DNA of 45,484 nt, taken from NCBI GenBank assembly GCA_963169875.1, contig CAUJEL010000001.1, positions 1 to 45,484 on the forward strand, in the 5' to 3' direction. Origin of the DNA: Candidatus Zhuqueibacterota bacterium (GTDB taxonomy: Bacteria > Zhuqueibacterota > Zhuqueibacteria > Residuimicrobiales > Residuimicrobiaceae). Shown in pieces: positions 45,031-45,484 of the stretch (positions are counted from its first letter, which is position 1; each line of letters begins with the position of its first letter). The notes beneath the pieces are model-generated. The model was not told where the DNA came from and did no database searches. It saw only the letters and a program-made list of their open reading frames with translations. Made by a program: the position numbers and the translations under genes.

Positions 45031-45484
45031 TCAGGCCTCATGGGCATGAGGATCATGATGAACTGTACCGTCATCGCTGTGGTCGCGTTCGCGGCTGTGC
45101 AGATCGGCAAACATGCGGCGCATGTCGCGCACACCGCCGATGGTGAACCAGACGAAAACAACGGTGGAAATGACAACGCCGATGATCAGGTACGTATACC
45201 AGAAACGCATCCATGCGGTGTCAGAAAGCTGCGTGGTTAAACTCAGTATGGTGCCAACAACAAAAACAATGAACCACAGGAAGGTCCATGCATAGGTGGC
45301 GATGTATATGATCTTATCGCCACGGGTGAAGAGCTTGCCCATGCCCAGCATTTTGAGTCCGCGCGCCGGTTCCGCCATGGCTGCGGTCTGATCCTCTTTA
45401 ACCTGGTATTTGCCGCGGTGCAGCAGTTTATCCATATTAAATTCCTGTTTTTTGCCCAACAGGGAGACGGCAATGTAAACCAGG
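45031..45484 (-). CDS. Sodium:solute symporter, C-terminal part (cut by window edge)
   Basis: The frame is open to the window edge (VYIAVSLLGKKQEFNMDKLLHRGKY and onward). The order SLLGKKxEFNMDKLLHRGKYQV, then MLGMGKLFTRGDKIIYIATYAWTFLWF and a last helix, is the conserved end of a group of large sodium:solute symporters in FCB and related bacteria. Three hydrophobic segments are visible. The tail after the last helix is histidine- and acid-rich (HSRERDHSDDGTVHHDPHAHEA), which could bind metal or simply be a soluble tail. A TTG at 45457-45459 is not the real start, because coding continues upstream. Substrate cannot be judged from this part. Confidence 0.8.
   Translation of the reverse strand, partial: LVYIAVSLLGKKQEFNMDKLLHRGKYQVKEDQTAAMAEPARGLKMLGMGKLFTRGDKIIYIATYAWTFLWFIVFVVGTILSLTTQLSDTAWMRFWYTYLIIGVVISTVVFVWFTIGGVRDMRRMFADLHSRERDHSDDGTVHHDPHAHEA

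Overview
The window reads as a piece of bacterial chromosome of moderate GC with AT-rich intergenic gaps. It holds one complete rRNA operon, about 25 protein genes and no prophage, plasmid or CRISPR. The tilS-hpt-ftsH-folP-cdaA cluster, the secreted VGIGT-repeat fibre protein, the Bacteroidota-type AMP nucleosidase and the sodium:solute symporter tail point to the FCB side of the tree (for example a Calditrichota/KSB1-like lineage). That placement is an inference from gene content; the complete 16S gene at 8622-10176 would settle it.

Layout. 1-140 is the cut-off 3' end of an ISL3-type insertion sequence. 367-5285 (minus) is a three-gene operon: OPA-type transporter, P-loop NTPase and UvrD-like helicase. 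5333-5984 holds a tRNA-Leu(CAG), promoters, terminators and a pair of palindromes. smpB and tyrS follow, then the rrn operon 16S - tRNA-Ile(GAT) - tRNA-Ala(TGC) - 23S - 5S with its promoters, boxA elements, processing stems and terminator (8363-13983). A MarR regulator diverges from ddl (14324-16300). An S9 peptidase and a small unknown protein follow (16612-19319), convergent with an alpha/beta hydrolase. 20587-27464 is a housekeeping operon: tRNA-Ile lysidine synthase, hypoxanthine phosphoribosyltransferase, FtsH, dihydropteroate synthase, diadenylate cyclase, and a secreted Ntn-hydrolase-like protein that appears to lack its catalytic cysteine. Next come a GMC oxidoreductase/aldehyde dehydrogenase pair, the large fibre protein, a HAD phosphatase, a NUDIX hydrolase, AMP nucleosidase with a dihydroorotate-dehydrogenase-like enzyme, an unknown 265-aa protein, the TrkA/TrkH potassium system, an EamA permease, a secreted GH42-like glycosidase and the 3' end of a sodium:solute symporter.

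How parts fit together. Translation and RNA functions (tRNA-Leu, smpB, tyrS, rrn, tilS) and membrane or envelope homeostasis (ddl, ftsH, cdaA, trkAH) dominate. Cyclic di-AMP made by CdaA commonly controls Trk-type potassium uptake, so cdaA and trkAH may be functionally linked although 12 kb apart. Purine salvage is represented by hpt and AMP nucleosidase. Several secreted proteins (S9 peptidase, GH42 enzyme, fibre, Ntn-like protein) suggest a heterotrophic lifestyle that uses peptides and glycans.

The most unusual signal is a family of dispersed intergenic repeats with six intact or decayed copies (near 145, 6661, 6866, 16307, 42215 and 44860). The best copies are about 175 bp with imperfect inverted ends, an AT-rich middle and a purine-rich arm. 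They look like a MITE-like element and most lie just 3' of genes. Other points of interest are the cysteine-less Ntn hydrolase, a 100-residue extracytoplasmic insertion in the OPA transporter, two phased palindromes at 5673-5717, and frequent TTG/GTG starts.
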